Position numbers and translations under genes: made by a program
Assembly: GCA_944389945.1 (NCBI GenBank)
Contig: CALXOF010000002.1
Coordinates: forward strand, 62,001 to 126,000
Direction of reading: 5' to 3'
DNA length: 64,000 nucleotides
DNA from: an uncultured Kiritimatiellota bacterium
GTDB lineage: Bacteria > Verrucomicrobiota > Kiritimatiellia > RFP12 > DVOR01
Shown here: one piece after another, positions 56,257 through 64,000 of the stretch
Position numbering within the stretch: the stretch's first letter is position 1
Layout: each line of letters begins with the position of its first letter
Notes under the pieces: model-generated
Database searches by the model: none
Told to the model about the DNA's origin: nothing
Seen by the model: the letters and a program-made list of their open reading frames with translations, nothing else

Positions 56257-58164
56257 ATGGCACGGTCTCGGTTTTGGCGGAGCCTGCACGCGCTTCGTAT
56301 TTGCTTGGCAGTACTCACAATCATCGCGATGACGTTGGCCTTTGGCCACGGCGCGGACTGCCTGGCCTTGATTGCGAAGGCAAACTTCGGCCCGGCCCTT
56401 CTCTCCGTCATTACGCGTTTCTCCGTGACCGGCGCGATTGCCGTTGTTGCGGTCTTGATGCTTACTGCAATACTAGGGCGAGCCTATTGCTCCGTAATCT
56501 GTCCGCTCGGGATTTTGCAGGATGCCTTTGGCGCGCTCCTCTTCTGGCGCAAGAATCACCCTCAGCCTAGACTGTTCTTGTTGCGTAAAGGGGTTGGCGT
56601 GACCGTCTGGTCAATCGCCTTCATCGGCGGTTGGGCAATCGGCCTGCGCTTTCTTGAGCCTTACACGATTTTTGGTGCCATCGCGGCTTATGGATGGCTA
56701 CCGGCCCTTGTCCTTCTCGCTCTGGTAGCCTGGCGGCGTCGCTTCTTCTGCAATAGTTTCTGCCCGGTCGGCGCACTCTTGGCCTGTACCGCCGTACACG
56801 CGCCCTTTGGTCTGCGCTTCACGGAGCGTTGCGTTAAGTGCGGCAAGTGCGTCACCGTCTGTCCGGCGGGATGCCTGGATCCCAAGGCCGGCACCATCGA
56901 CAACGGCCGTTGCATCCGTTGCCTGGCGTGTGCATCGGCGTGTCCCTTCGGCGCCATTACTTACGGACACAACCCAGGCTTCCGCTTCCCCACGCGCCGT
57001 AAGGCCCTCACGGTCGGCGGAGTGCTTGCCGGCGGCGCGGCCGTCGGTGTCGCAGCCCATTTTGTCAGCCCGAGCATAATTGAGAATGCCATCCGTAGGA
57101 AAAACGTGATTTGCCCGCCCGGTGCCGGCGATGCCGCACGTTTCGCTTCCAAATGCACGGATTGCCGACTGTGCGTGACGCAATGCCCCACCGAGGTCAT
57201 CAAACCTGCCGGCGTGGCCGGTATCGTTCATTTGGACTACGCCACCACCGGCGCGCAGTGCAAGTTCGACTGCAAGCGTTGCACGGAGGTTTGCCCCACC
57301 GGCGCGCTTCTCCCGCTGACCTTGGCCGAGAAACAGCGCACGCGTCTGGGACTCGCCGTGATTGACACACAGCGCTGCCGTGCCTTCAACGGAGAATCGT
57401 GTGAGGTTTGCGCACCGGCTTGCCCCGCCCATGCGTTGCACATGGTGCGGCGCGAGGACAATTCCATCGTGCCCGAGGTGGACGCAGAGCGGTGCATTGG
57501 ATGCGGTGCGTGCCGAAGCGCCTGTCCCATGGAACCGAAGGCCATTGTGGTGGTGCCGCCAGAGGATGACAAACAAACCTTGGTGCCGCCGCTTCCCACG
57601 CCGCATTACGATGTGATTTGCCCGCCCGGCGCGGGGTCGCCCCAGCGTCTTCGTTCGCTCTGCACGGATTGCAATCTCTGCGTAGCCAACTGTCTGCCAC
57701 AGGTTATTCAGCCTGCGGGTGAAAAGGGTATCATTCACCTCGCCTTTGATAAAGGTATGTGCGAAGACTACTGCACGACCTGCGGCAACGTCTGCCCTAC
57801 CGGCGCAATTACGCCGCTTGACCTTGCCATCAAGCAACGCTCGCGCCTGGGCCTGGCGGTGCTTGAGCCCTCCATTTGCGTGGCCTTCTCCACCGAAAAT
57901 TCGTGCGGTGCCTGCGCCGAGCATTGCCCCACCGGCGCCCTCCGCATGAAGCCGGATGCCGAAGGGCACCTCGTGCCGATGTTGACGACTGAGCTTTGCA
58001 TCGGGTGTGGTAGCTGTGAGTATCCTTGCCCCATCCGCCCCATCAAGGCCATCCGCGTCCACCCGCTTACGGATGGCGTGCAGGTTCTTGCCACAGACCG
58101 CAACGAATACTTCAAGGCTACCGAGCCCACTCCAGCTCCGACTTCCGACGCGTGGCTCATCTGA
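56257..58164 (+). CDS. Membrane polyferredoxin (NapH-like) with duplicated 4Fe-4S module
   Basis: A 635-residue protein. The N-terminal third is a NapH/RnfC-like membrane part of about five helices with two CxxxCP motifs (CSVICPLG, CNSFCPVG), then a ferredoxin pair (CVKCGKCVTVCP; CIRCLACASACP, about 190-230) and another hydrophobic segment. After that come two copies of a module of about 165 residues (from about 283 and 452), each opening with VICPPGAG and containing C-T-D-C-x-L-C-V-x-x-C, CPTGA and CIGCG/A motifs. It likely moves electrons across or along the membrane to a periplasmic partner such as the adjacent DUF362 protein. Electron donor and acceptor are unknown. Confidence 0.87.
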   Translation: MARSRFWRSLHALRICLAVLTIIAMTLAFGHGADCLALIAKANFGPALLSVITRFSVTGAIAVVAVLMLTAILGRAYCSVICPLGILQDAFGALLFWRKNHPQPRLFLLRKGVGVTVWSIAFIGGWAIGLRFLEPYTIFGAIAAYGWLPALVLLALVAWRRRFFCNSFCPVGALLACTAVHAPFGLRFTERCVKCGKCVTVCPAGCLDPKAGTIDNGRCIRCLACASACPFGAITYGHNPGFRFPTRRKALTVGGVLAGGAAVGVAAHFVSPSIIENAIRRKNVICPPGAGDAARFASKCTDCRLCVTQCPTEVIKPAGVAGIVHLDYATTGAQCKFDCKRCTEVCPTGALLPLTLAEKQRTRLGLAVIDTQRCRAFNGESCEVCAPACPAHALHMVRREDNSIVPEVDAERCIGCGACRSACPMEPKAIVVVPPEDDKQTLVPPLPTPHYDVICPPGAGSPQRLRSLCTDCNLCVANCLPQVIQPAGEKGIIHLAFDKGMCEDYCTTCGNVCPTGAITPLDLAIKQRSRLGLAVLEPSICVAFSTENSCGACAEHCPTGALRMKPDAEGHLVPMLTTELCIGCGSCEYPCPIRPIKAIRVHPLTDGVQVLATDRNEYFKATEPTPAPTSDAWLI

Positions 58165-58253
58165 ATCTTGAGCTGACCCACTCAAGACTTATTCTCTCTC
58201 TTCATGCCGCAATTATCCTCATCCAACGAGCCCTCTTGCAGGGGGCTCGGAGA

Positions 58254-58358
58254 GACCCTTAAGGGTTCGCGGTGAGACCCTATAGTGGTCCGAGGTCAAC
58301 CACTATAGTGGTCGGGGTCGAGACCCTATAGTGGTCCGGGGCGAAACCCTTAAGGGTC
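58254..58358. repeat. CTATAG palindrome array 5 (five units)
   Basis: Units start at about 58254, 58276, 58298, 58322 and 58345, with cores CCCTTAAGGG, CCCTATAGTGG, CCACTATAGTGG, CCCTATAGTGG and CCCTTAAGGG. The array is roughly symmetrical about its middle unit. Confidence 0.88.
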
Positions 58359-58434
58359 CGCAAAATGACCTTTAGAGGCGCCGGCCAAACGCGGTAGTGC
58401 CCCCATTCAACGCAGTATCAAAGTAAGTTGAATT

Positions 58435-58443
58435 TGGTATACT
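58435..58443 (+). promoter_or_regulatory. Extended -10 promoter of the MarC-type gene
   Basis: TGGTATACT, 26 bp before the ATG at 58470; no good -35 is seen. Confidence 0.55.
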
Positions 58444-58469
58444 AAAGGCCATGATTGCGAGGGACTGCG

Positions 58470-59150
58470 ATGACTGACGCGTTGCTGTTTGCCTGGGGCA
58501 ACTTTGTGAAGTTGTTCTTCCTCTTTTGTCCCTTCTTTGTGCTGAATATGTTCCTATCGCTGACGGAGGGCGCGAGCAGTGTCCGCAAGCGGAGCGTGGC
58601 CGTGCGCGTGACCTTTGTGGCGGTGACGGTGGGCGCGATTTCCTACTTCGCGGGACAAGGCTTTCTCAAACTCTTCGGGCTGGACGTGGATGGCTTCCGT
58701 ATCGGTGCGGGCATCCTCTTGATGATTATGGCGCAGGAACTGGCCTTGGGGCATGAAACGCCCACGGCACAGTCGCGTCCGCGCAACGTGGACGACATCA
58801 TTGTGGTGCCGCTGGGAATCCCCATCATCATGGGACCGGCGTGCGTCTCGCCCATCATCATCATCGGTGCGGAGACCTTCACCAAGGCGATGGAGGGCGG
58901 GGCCTGGGATTGGTTCACCTTTTTCTTCGGATTCTTGGGCTTCATCGGCGCAACAGTGGCGCTCGGTGCGCTCCTCTTCTTTGCGGAGGCGTTGGAGCGT
59001 ATCTTCGGCAAGAACGTCATTCGAATCTTTTCCAAAGTCTCCGGCGTCATCTTGATGGCAATGGCCGCACAGATGATTGCGACGGGCTTTGTGGCCTACC
59101 TGGACAGATCGGTGGTCGGCCAGAAGTTGTTGGAAGCATTGACGCAATGA
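58470..59150 (+). CDS. MarC family integral membrane protein
   Basis: A 226-residue membrane protein of the MarC (UPF0056) family with six predicted helices, including FFLFCPFFVLNMFLSLTEG at the N-terminus (the family's NP/N-region), GILLMIMAQELALG and the conserved VVPLGIPIIMGPACVSPIII loop. Function is unknown; early links to multiple antibiotic resistance were not upheld. The start at 58470 has a GAGGGA site. Its stop overlaps the ABC ATPase start by 4 bp. Confidence 0.87.
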   Translation: MTDALLFAWGNFVKLFFLFCPFFVLNMFLSLTEGASSVRKRSVAVRVTFVAVTVGAISYFAGQGFLKLFGLDVDGFRIGAGILLMIMAQELALGHETPTAQSRPRNVDDIIVVPLGIPIIMGPACVSPIIIIGAETFTKAMEGGAWDWFTFFFGFLGFIGATVALGALLFFAEALERIFGKNVIRIFSKVSGVILMAMAAQMIATGFVAYLDRSVVGQKLLEALTQ

Positions 59151-60520
59151 ACGCATTGAAGGTGGATATCGGCGGCGAGGCCTGGACGGTCGAGCCGGGG
59201 CAGCGTTGGGTGGTGACCGGCCCCGCGGCAAGCGGCAAGACTTGGGTCGCGGCGCAGTTAGCACGGCGTTATCCGGACGATGTGGCACTGGTCACCTTTG
59301 GGGCGCAAGCCGCCGCCGCGGGCACCGATTGGGCCGGGGCGCGGTGGTACGCCAGCGTGGGCTATGACTCACGCACTGTTGCCGAGACGCTGACCTATGA
59401 GGCCGTGAACGACATCAGCCCTTTTGAGGTACGCGAAGCGGAGACCGCCGAGCACGAGGCCTTCGCCCGGGCCTTTGACTGGGCGCGCAAGGCCTTGATG
59501 CTGGACCCGCTCTTGGAACGGCAGACGTTGCAGCTCTCAAACGGCGAGCAGCGCCGCGTGATGCTCGCGCGGGCCATCCTGCGCCTCACCCCGGCCCTCG
59601 CGTTGGACGACCCCTTCGCCGGGCTTGACCCGACCATGCAGCATACCCTGCGCGATGCACTCGACGAGCTGGCCGCGCAGGGCCGCACCTTGATCGTCAC
59701 CGTGCGCAACGAGGATGAGATTCCGCCCTGCACGACCCATCGGCTCCGTCTGCGTGACTGCAAGATTGAGTCGCAGGGTCCCTGTCGGCCGCCGAAGAAA
59801 CGTCCCCGGGCGCTTGCCTTCCGCAAGAATCCGCCTTCGCTCGCGACGCCCTGCGTCCTCCGTCTGCGTGACCTCCATCTGACGGCCGATGGCCGCGACC
59901 TGTTCGAGGGGTTGGATTGGGAGGTTCACGAAGGGGAACGTTGGCTGGTGGTGGGGCCGAACGGTAGCGGCAAGAGTACTCTGCTGTCGCTGATTCTGGG
60001 GGACAATCCCATGGCCTACGCCTGCGACGTGGAGCGTTTCGGGGCGCGGCTTGGCCCCGGTGTGCCGCTCTGGTCGGTGCGCTCGCGCATGGCGTTGGTC
60101 TCCCCCGAGTTGCAAGCCTTCGCCGACCCGGGCCAGACGGTCGAGGCCGCCGTCTATTCCGGACTTTTCGACCGCGAAGGCCAACGCAAGCGTCCTACCC
60201 CGGAGCAACGCAAGACCGCCACGGCCCTTCTCACCGCGCTCGGCCTTTACGAGCGGCGCAAGTCCCAACTCGGCACGTTGTCCGACGGGATGGTGCGCTT
60301 GGCGCTCGTCATCCGCGCGTTGGTGCCCGCGCCGAACCTGCTCTTGTTGGATGAACTGTGCATGAACCTGGAGGATGACGACCGTGACCGCTTGTTGCGG
60401 CTCCTTGGGCGACTGCTCGATGAGACCCCGGCCCTGACGGTCGTCTGCGTGGCACACCGCCCGGACCATGTGCCGCCGGGCTTCAACCGTGTCCTTAAAC
60501 TGGGAGGCGACCATGCTTGA
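59147..60520 (+). CDS. Double ABC ATPase (ModF/PhrA-like)
   Basis: A 457-residue cytoplasmic protein with two ABC nucleotide-binding domains in one chain and no membrane part, as in ModF/PhrA. Domain 1 has Walker A GPAASGKT, signature LSNGEQRR and Walker B ALALDDPFAGLD. Domain 2 has GPNGSGKST, a degenerate signature LSDGMVRL, and LLLLDELCMNLED. The modified second signature and the LCMNLE after Walker B match this subfamily. Function is unclear; ModF has been connected with molybdate genes and PhrA with photorepair, neither of which is seen here. It lies in a four-gene run, MarC-type to trmJ, with overlaps. Confidence 0.82.
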   Translation: MNALKVDIGGEAWTVEPGQRWVVTGPAASGKTWVAAQLARRYPDDVALVTFGAQAAAAGTDWAGARWYASVGYDSRTVAETLTYEAVNDISPFEVREAETAEHEAFARAFDWARKALMLDPLLERQTLQLSNGEQRRVMLARAILRLTPALALDDPFAGLDPTMQHTLRDALDELAAQGRTLIVTVRNEDEIPPCTTHRLRLRDCKIESQGPCRPPKKRPRALAFRKNPPSLATPCVLRLRDLHLTADGRDLFEGLDWEVHEGERWLVVGPNGSGKSTLLSLILGDNPMAYACDVERFGARLGPGVPLWSVRSRMALVSPELQAFADPGQTVEAAVYSGLFDREGQRKRPTPEQRKTATALLTALGLYERRKSQLGTLSDGMVRLALVIRALVPAPNLLLLDELCMNLEDDDRDRLLRLLGRLLDETPALTVVCVAHRPDHVPPGFNRVLKLGGDHA

Positions 60521-61481
60521 CACGCTGAAACGTTACTGCTCGCTCCATGCCACGCCCGGCGACGAGGCCGAGGTCTTCGCCGCGCTCCTGCGCGATTGGA
60601 AGGCACAAGGCTTGGACACCCGCGTCTTTGGTTCCCTCGCCGTCTGCGCCTGCCCGGGCGAACGCAAAAAGAGCGACACCCTCCTCTTGGTGGCGCACGC
60701 GGACTGCCCCGGGTTCACCGTTGACGCTGTTCAACCCGACGGCGAAGCCACAATCATCCCGCTCGGCGGTATCCGTCAAAAAGAGCCCGCCGACCTTCTG
60801 CTGAAGACCGCCGCCGGGCTCCGCCACGCGCACTTGGAACGTCCCCCGGCCGCCTCTGCGCCGTGGCTCCACGGCTTGCCCCTGCGCGTGACCTTCCCGG
60901 AGCCGTGCCCGGAGTTGCGCAAAGGGGACCGCCTGTGCTGGGCCCCGGTTTGGGAAGAGAAGGATGGTCTCGTCACCACGCCCTTCCTGGACAACCGCGC
61001 CGGCTGCGCGCTCGTTGCCGATTGGCACGCCCGTTTCGCCGGACTCCTCCCGGAGTTCAATGTCGTTGTCGCCGCCACCGCAATGGAAGAGGTCAACGGC
61101 TTCGGCGCCGCCGTCCTGGCACGGAAAGTCGAGGCGGATGCCGTGATTGTCCTGGACGCGACCTACGAAAACAAGGCACAGGGCATCGCTCTGGGCAAGG
61201 GCCCCGTGGTCACGCTGTCCGACGCCTCCTGCATTCTCTCCCCCACCCTGCGCGACCGCCTCTTGGCCAGCGGCGTTCCCCTGCAGACGGAGGTTTACAA
61301 CTTCTCCGGCACCGATGCCCGCGCCTTCCCGCAGAGCGGCGCCACGGTGCCCGTCGTTCCCCTGCTGTTGCCCACGCGCGGCAACCACGGGCCCCGCGAA
61401 GTTTGCGCCGTAGATGACCTTACGGCCTGGCCGGCCGCCATCGCGGCCCTTGCACGTACCCTCTTTGAGCCTATCCCATGA
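60513..61481 (+). CDS. M42 family metallo-aminopeptidase
   Basis: A 322-residue cytoplasmic di-zinc peptidase of the M42 (glutamyl aminopeptidase/endoglucanase-like) family. Visible ligands and catalytic residues are H62-x-D64 in VAHADCPG, D in FLDNRAGC (about 173), the Glu pair in AMEEVNGFGA (about 203), D in VLDATYE (about 225) and the final His in RGNHGPREVC. It is probably a large oligomeric aminopeptidase that trims peptides. The start at 60513 (GGGAGG site) overlaps the ABC ATPase by 8 bp, and its stop overlaps trmJ by 4 bp. Exact substrate specificity is unknown. Confidence 0.85.
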   Translation: MLDTLKRYCSLHATPGDEAEVFAALLRDWKAQGLDTRVFGSLAVCACPGERKKSDTLLLVAHADCPGFTVDAVQPDGEATIIPLGGIRQKEPADLLLKTAAGLRHAHLERPPAASAPWLHGLPLRVTFPEPCPELRKGDRLCWAPVWEEKDGLVTTPFLDNRAGCALVADWHARFAGLLPEFNVVVAATAMEEVNGFGAAVLARKVEADAVIVLDATYENKAQGIALGKGPVVTLSDASCILSPTLRDRLLASGVPLQTEVYNFSGTDARAFPQSGATVPVVPLLLPTRGNHGPREVCAVDDLTAWPAAIAALARTLFEPIP

Positions 61482-62221
61482 ATCCGCTTGACAATATCAC
61501 CGTCGTCCTCGTCGGCACCCTGTACTCCGGAAACGTCGGCAGCGTCTGCCGCGCCATGGCGAACATGGGACTCAGTAAACTGACCCTCGTCGCCCCGCGC
61601 ATCCTGGATGGTTGGGAAGAAGGGCGCCGCTTGGCCGTCCATGCCACGGACATTCTGGACGCGCGCCGTGAGGTCGCGACCCTCGACGAGGCCGTCGCGG
61701 ATTGTGCGGCCGTCGTCGGCACCACCGCGCGCGGCGGGCTCTACCGCGCCACCGTTCAACCGCCGCGCGTCTTGGCGCCGGAGATTCTTCGCTTGGCCGC
61801 GCAGGCCCCGGTGGCCGTCGTCTTCGGCCGTGAGGACCAAGGGTTGCACAACGATGAAATCGCCCGTTGCACCCACCTCATCCGAATCCCGGTCGACCCG
61901 CGTTATCAGAGCCTGAATCTCTCCCAGGCCCTCTTGATTGTGGCTTACGAACTCTATTCTGCCACCGGCACCTACGTCAGCCCCGTGGAAGAGGCGGTCT
62001 CCCTGGCCACTCAGGCCACCAAGCACGCCCTCATGGCTAAGTGGCGCCAGGCGATGCTCGACATCGGCTTCATGGACGAACAGAAGGCCGACCACATGAT
62101 GCAAGGCTTCCAGCGTATCTTCTCGCGCGGCGTGCGCACCGATCCGGATGCCAGCATCATGCTCGGCGCGGCCCATCAGATGTCGTGGGCCGGCCGCCAA
62201 GCCAAAAAAGATCAGTCGTGA
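61478..62221 (+). CDS. trmJ: tRNA (cytidine/uridine-32-2'-O)-methyltransferase, TrmJ-like
   Basis: A 247-residue SPOUT methyltransferase. The three SpoU motifs are clear: NVGSVCRAMANMG (about 19-31), VVFGREDQGLHNDEI (about 112-127) and SLNLSQALLIVAYEL (about 146-160), which form the trefoil knot that binds S-adenosylmethionine. The C-terminal helical extension fits TrmJ rather than TrmL. It methylates the 2'-O of nucleotide 32 in tRNA anticodon loops. It overlaps the M42 peptidase gene by 4 bp and converges with the metal permease gene, overlapping it tail to tail by 10 bp. Confidence 0.88.
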   Translation: MNPLDNITVVLVGTLYSGNVGSVCRAMANMGLSKLTLVAPRILDGWEEGRRLAVHATDILDARREVATLDEAVADCAAVVGTTARGGLYRATVQPPRVLAPEILRLAAQAPVAVVFGREDQGLHNDEIARCTHLIRIPVDPRYQSLNLSQALLIVAYELYSATGTYVSPVEEAVSLATQATKHALMAKWRQAMLDIGFMDEQKADHMMQGFQRIFSRGVRTDPDASIMLGAAHQMSWAGRQAKKDQS

Positions 62222-63288
62222 TGGGTGTGATGGCGGTTCCGCCACACCCCATTGAGCAACAACACCGCCAACGGCAACAGGAAGACCATCCCCAGCAAGT
62301 GCGTGTGGGCATGGCCAGGGTCAGTCAGCCCGGGGATTGAGACAAGCCCCCGCAGAGGGAAGTCAATCAAAAGCCCAACGCCGACGGCCACCAACGCCAC
62401 CGCCGCAACAAAGGCCGTGGTCGTCCGCCAACCGAACTCCCGCCCCAACACGAGCATCGCCGCCACGTGCGTCGTCGGCGCGCACGCCATGAAGACAAAG
62501 GCCGCGCCCGGGGAGAGGCCCGCCGCCACCAGCCCAGCCGCCACCGGAATAATCGCCAGCGAACAGGCGTAGGTGGGGATGCCGATGAGCACCGCAAGCA
62601 AATAGGCCAACGGCAGGGAGAGCCCTTGCAGGGCGTTCTCCGGAATAGCCACGCCGATTGCCGCCGCAACGACCACCCCCACGAAGAGCAGACCCGCCAA
62701 TTCGCCGGGCAGGTGCACGAAGGCATAGTGCGCCGCGTCGCGCACGCGGGTCTTGCGGTCGGCGAACTCATGGTGATGCGACTCGCCCGCATGGTGCGGA
62801 TGGTCGGGGTCGTGATGGTGGCAAGCACAGAGACCCGCGCAGTCGGATTCCAAATCCGCAGTCTCATGGGGCGGAGGCTGCGCCACGCCAAACCACCGCA
62901 CAAAGGCCCCCGCCACGACTCCCGCAATCACCGCCCCCACGAAGCGCACCAGCGTCATGAAGGGTCCTAAAATGGGCCAGCTCACCAAGAGCGCGTCCGT
63001 TCCGGCCTGCGGGGTGGAAGCCAGGAAGGCACACACCGGGGCCTTACGCGCGCCGTTGCGCCGAAGCGCCAGCCCCACCACCAAGACGCCGCACGAACAG
63101 ATGGGCAACGGCAAGCCGATGAGCGAGGCCTTCACGATTGGCCGCCACCCGGGGCCACCCAAGTGTCGCCGCATCCAACCTTCGTTGAGGAAGACCGAAA
63201 TCAGAAAGGCCAGGACAAACCCCACGAGTAGCCAAGGGGCCATATCCAGCCAAATATCCAGAAACTGATGAAGAAACGCGTGGACCAT
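62212..63288 (-). CDS. Permease of the SO_0444 (DUF318) family with histidine-rich loop
   Basis: A 358-residue permease with about eight membrane helices in two halves. Each half has a conserved motif: LPICSCGVLVVGLALRRNGA with the C-S-C-G metal-like site, then ASTPQAGTDALLVSW; and YACSLAIIPVAAGLVAAG with MACAPTTHVA. The cytoplasmic loop between halves is rich in His and Cys (CACHHHDPDHPHH, then SHHHEF), and another His-rich tail (NRHHTHHD) ends the protein. Family members are linked to Cu/Zn or arsenite-type efflux, so metal export or sensing is likely. It overlaps trmJ tail to tail by 10 bp and follows the Mur ligase gene by 13 bp. Confidence 0.84.
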   Translation of the reverse strand: MVHAFLHQFLDIWLDMAPWLLVGFVLAFLISVFLNEGWMRRHLGGPGWRPIVKASLIGLPLPICSCGVLVVGLALRRNGARKAPVCAFLASTPQAGTDALLVSWPILGPFMTLVRFVGAVIAGVVAGAFVRWFGVAQPPPHETADLESDCAGLCACHHHDPDHPHHAGESHHHEFADRKTRVRDAAHYAFVHLPGELAGLLFVGVVVAAAIGVAIPENALQGLSLPLAYLLAVLIGIPTYACSLAIIPVAAGLVAAGLSPGAAFVFMACAPTTHVAAMLVLGREFGWRTTTAFVAAVALVAVGVGLLIDFPLRGLVSIPGLTDPGHAHTHLLGMVFLLPLAVLLLNGVWRNRHHTHHD

Positions 63289-63301
63289 CTCTCAACCTAT
63301 C

Positions 63302-64000
63302 TCAAACCAAACCGGCCAATCGCCGCGCCAACACCGGAAGTCCCGGATCCCGTGCGCCGAAGGTCGCAACGGCCATCCCCGGTCGCGCCAAATCGCGTAT
63401 CCGAGCCTCCGCCGCGTCCAAATCGGCCACCGACTCCGCGGGACAGGTCAGTCGCGCCAAGAGCGCATCACTATTCACCGAGCGGTCGGTCGTCCCGCCC
63501 GCGTCATAGACCGGCAACAGCAAGAGTCGGTCGCACGGACGTACCACGGTGTTGAACATCTCTGCCAACCCCTCCATCATCTTGCGAAGCGGCGCGTAAC
63601 CGTGCGGGCGCCAGAGTCCGACGACCCCCGCGGGAAAGGCCTCGGCAAGCGTCGTCCAAGCCGCCGCGAGCTTCTCCACGTTGTGCGCGTAGTCATCCAC
63701 CACGCATGCGCCGTTCAGCGTCCCCACGCGCTCAAGCCGCCGCCGCACCCCGGGAAAGGTCGCCAAGGACTCGGCAAGTTCCGTCTCATCGCACCCTAAC
63801 GCCAACGCCATCTCGAGGGCCGCCTTCGCGTTCGCCACGTTGTGCGCCCCCGGCATCGGCAACATCCACTCCCGCCCCCGCCAGTCAAAGCGCGTCTCCC
63901 ACCCCTTCGTTCGCGGCGCAGGCCCCTCCGGCGCATTAGAGGTATCGATGACAATCCCCGAGGCCTTCGCCTTGAAGTCTCGGAAAAGCGCTTCCGCCTC
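63302..64000 (-). CDS. Mur ligase family protein, MurC-like, partial
   Basis: The C-terminal 232 or so residues of a Mur ligase; the frame is open to the window end, so the ATP-binding part is missing. Visible are PGAHNVANAKAALEMALALG (the family H-N-x-x-N-x-x-A-A motif), FPGVRRRLERVG and the substrate-binding DDYAHNVEKLAAAW, which in MurC reads DDYAHHP. VYDAGGTTDRSVNSDAL fits the UDP-MurNAc:L-alanine ligase C-terminal domain. It joins the first amino acid to the peptidoglycan precursor. The Asn in place of the second His of DDYAHH is a deviation, so an Mpl or cyanophycin-synthetase-like relative is possible. It leads the metal permease gene by 13 bp. Confidence 0.75.
   Translation of the reverse strand, partial: EAEALFRDFKAKASGIVIDTSNAPEGPAPRTKGWETRFDWRGREWMLPMPGAHNVANAKAALEMALALGCDETELAESLATFPGVRRRLERVGTLNGACVVDDYAHNVEKLAAAWTTLAEAFPAGVVGLWRPHGYAPLRKMMEGLAEMFNTVVRPCDRLLLLPVYDAGGTTDRSVNSDALLARLTCPAESVADLDAAEARIRDLARPGMAVATFGARDPGLPVLARRLAGLV

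Larger units (their letters stand above)
58165..58469. other. Intergenic region with hairpins, palindrome array 5 and a promoter
   Basis: About 305 bp. A weak hairpin CTTGAG/CTCAAG (about 58170-58190) may end the polyferredoxin transcript. A CGAGCCC/GGGCTCG hairpin (58227-58249) follows, then array 5 (58254-58358), then an A/T-rich stretch with TGGTATACT (58435-58443). Confidence 0.7.

Overview
The window is a GC-rich bacterial chromosome segment with coding density typical of a diderm. It carries an LptF/LptG-type LPS permease, a type II secretin operon, lipoproteins and Tat-type signal peptides. The mix of an McsA/McsB pair, GH109 and GH84 hexosaminidases, a DUF362/4Fe-4S pair, an orphan carboxynorspermidine decarboxylase and long repeat-filled intergenic regions fits a gut-associated member of the PVC group (Kiritimatiellota/Verrucomicrobiota/Lentisphaerota). 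That placement is inferred from gene content and general knowledge; no rRNA or tRNA gene was recognised.

Layout. (1) 1-8018, minus strand: a ten-gene operon, mostly with 4-11 bp overlaps, running gmk, coaC, mcsA, mcsB, LolA-like, AI-2E-type permease, small membrane protein, LptF/G permease, NERD protein, prc. It joins envelope biogenesis to protein quality control. (2) 8741-19080: a large repeat-built surface protein gene on the minus strand is split by about 6.15 kb of opposite-strand sequence. That insert is an open internal piece of a giant phage/ICE-type 'polyvalent' protein (HExxH motif, LPD3-like, ART-like and MuF-C-like modules). The surface gene also carries two compensating single-base frameshifts. 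(3) 19808-28908, minus: gspK, gspL-like, gspM-like, gspD, a 154-aa unknown, and a fused ABC solute-binding/permease protein. (4) 29301-39394, minus: a secreted unknown, nspC, a LysM lipoprotein, a tyrosine recombinase, a DsbD-type reductase, a secreted unknown and a lipoprotein esterase. (5) 40381-47208: a lipoprotein plus GT4 glycosyltransferase pair, recQ with a tandem-thioredoxin protein, and rpsA. (6) 47891-58164, plus: an N-acetylhexosamine (mucin-like glycan) locus with GH109, ROK kinase, MFS sugar porter, GH84, DUF362 and a polyferredoxin. (7) 58470-64000: MarC-type protein, double ABC ATPase, M42 peptidase and TrmJ on plus, then a His-rich metal permease and a MurC-like ligase on minus.

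The long gaps at 8.02-8.74, 19.08-19.81, 28.91-29.23, 33.67-34.12, 39.40-40.32, 47.27-47.80 and 58.17-58.43 kb are not empty. They are mosaics of recurring modules: arrays of a 22-23 bp unit with a CTATAG/CTTAAG palindrome, a composite of about 200 bp with three GC-rich hairpins, a GGAAGTTTGGAGGCTTGG-type repeat (also found inside one coding sequence), two modules of about 100-140 bp shared between two gaps, and a TTCTCCG minisatellite. I regard the five-locus palindrome arrays and the split surface-protein/polyvalent gene as the most notable features; an assembly chimera has to be excluded for the latter.
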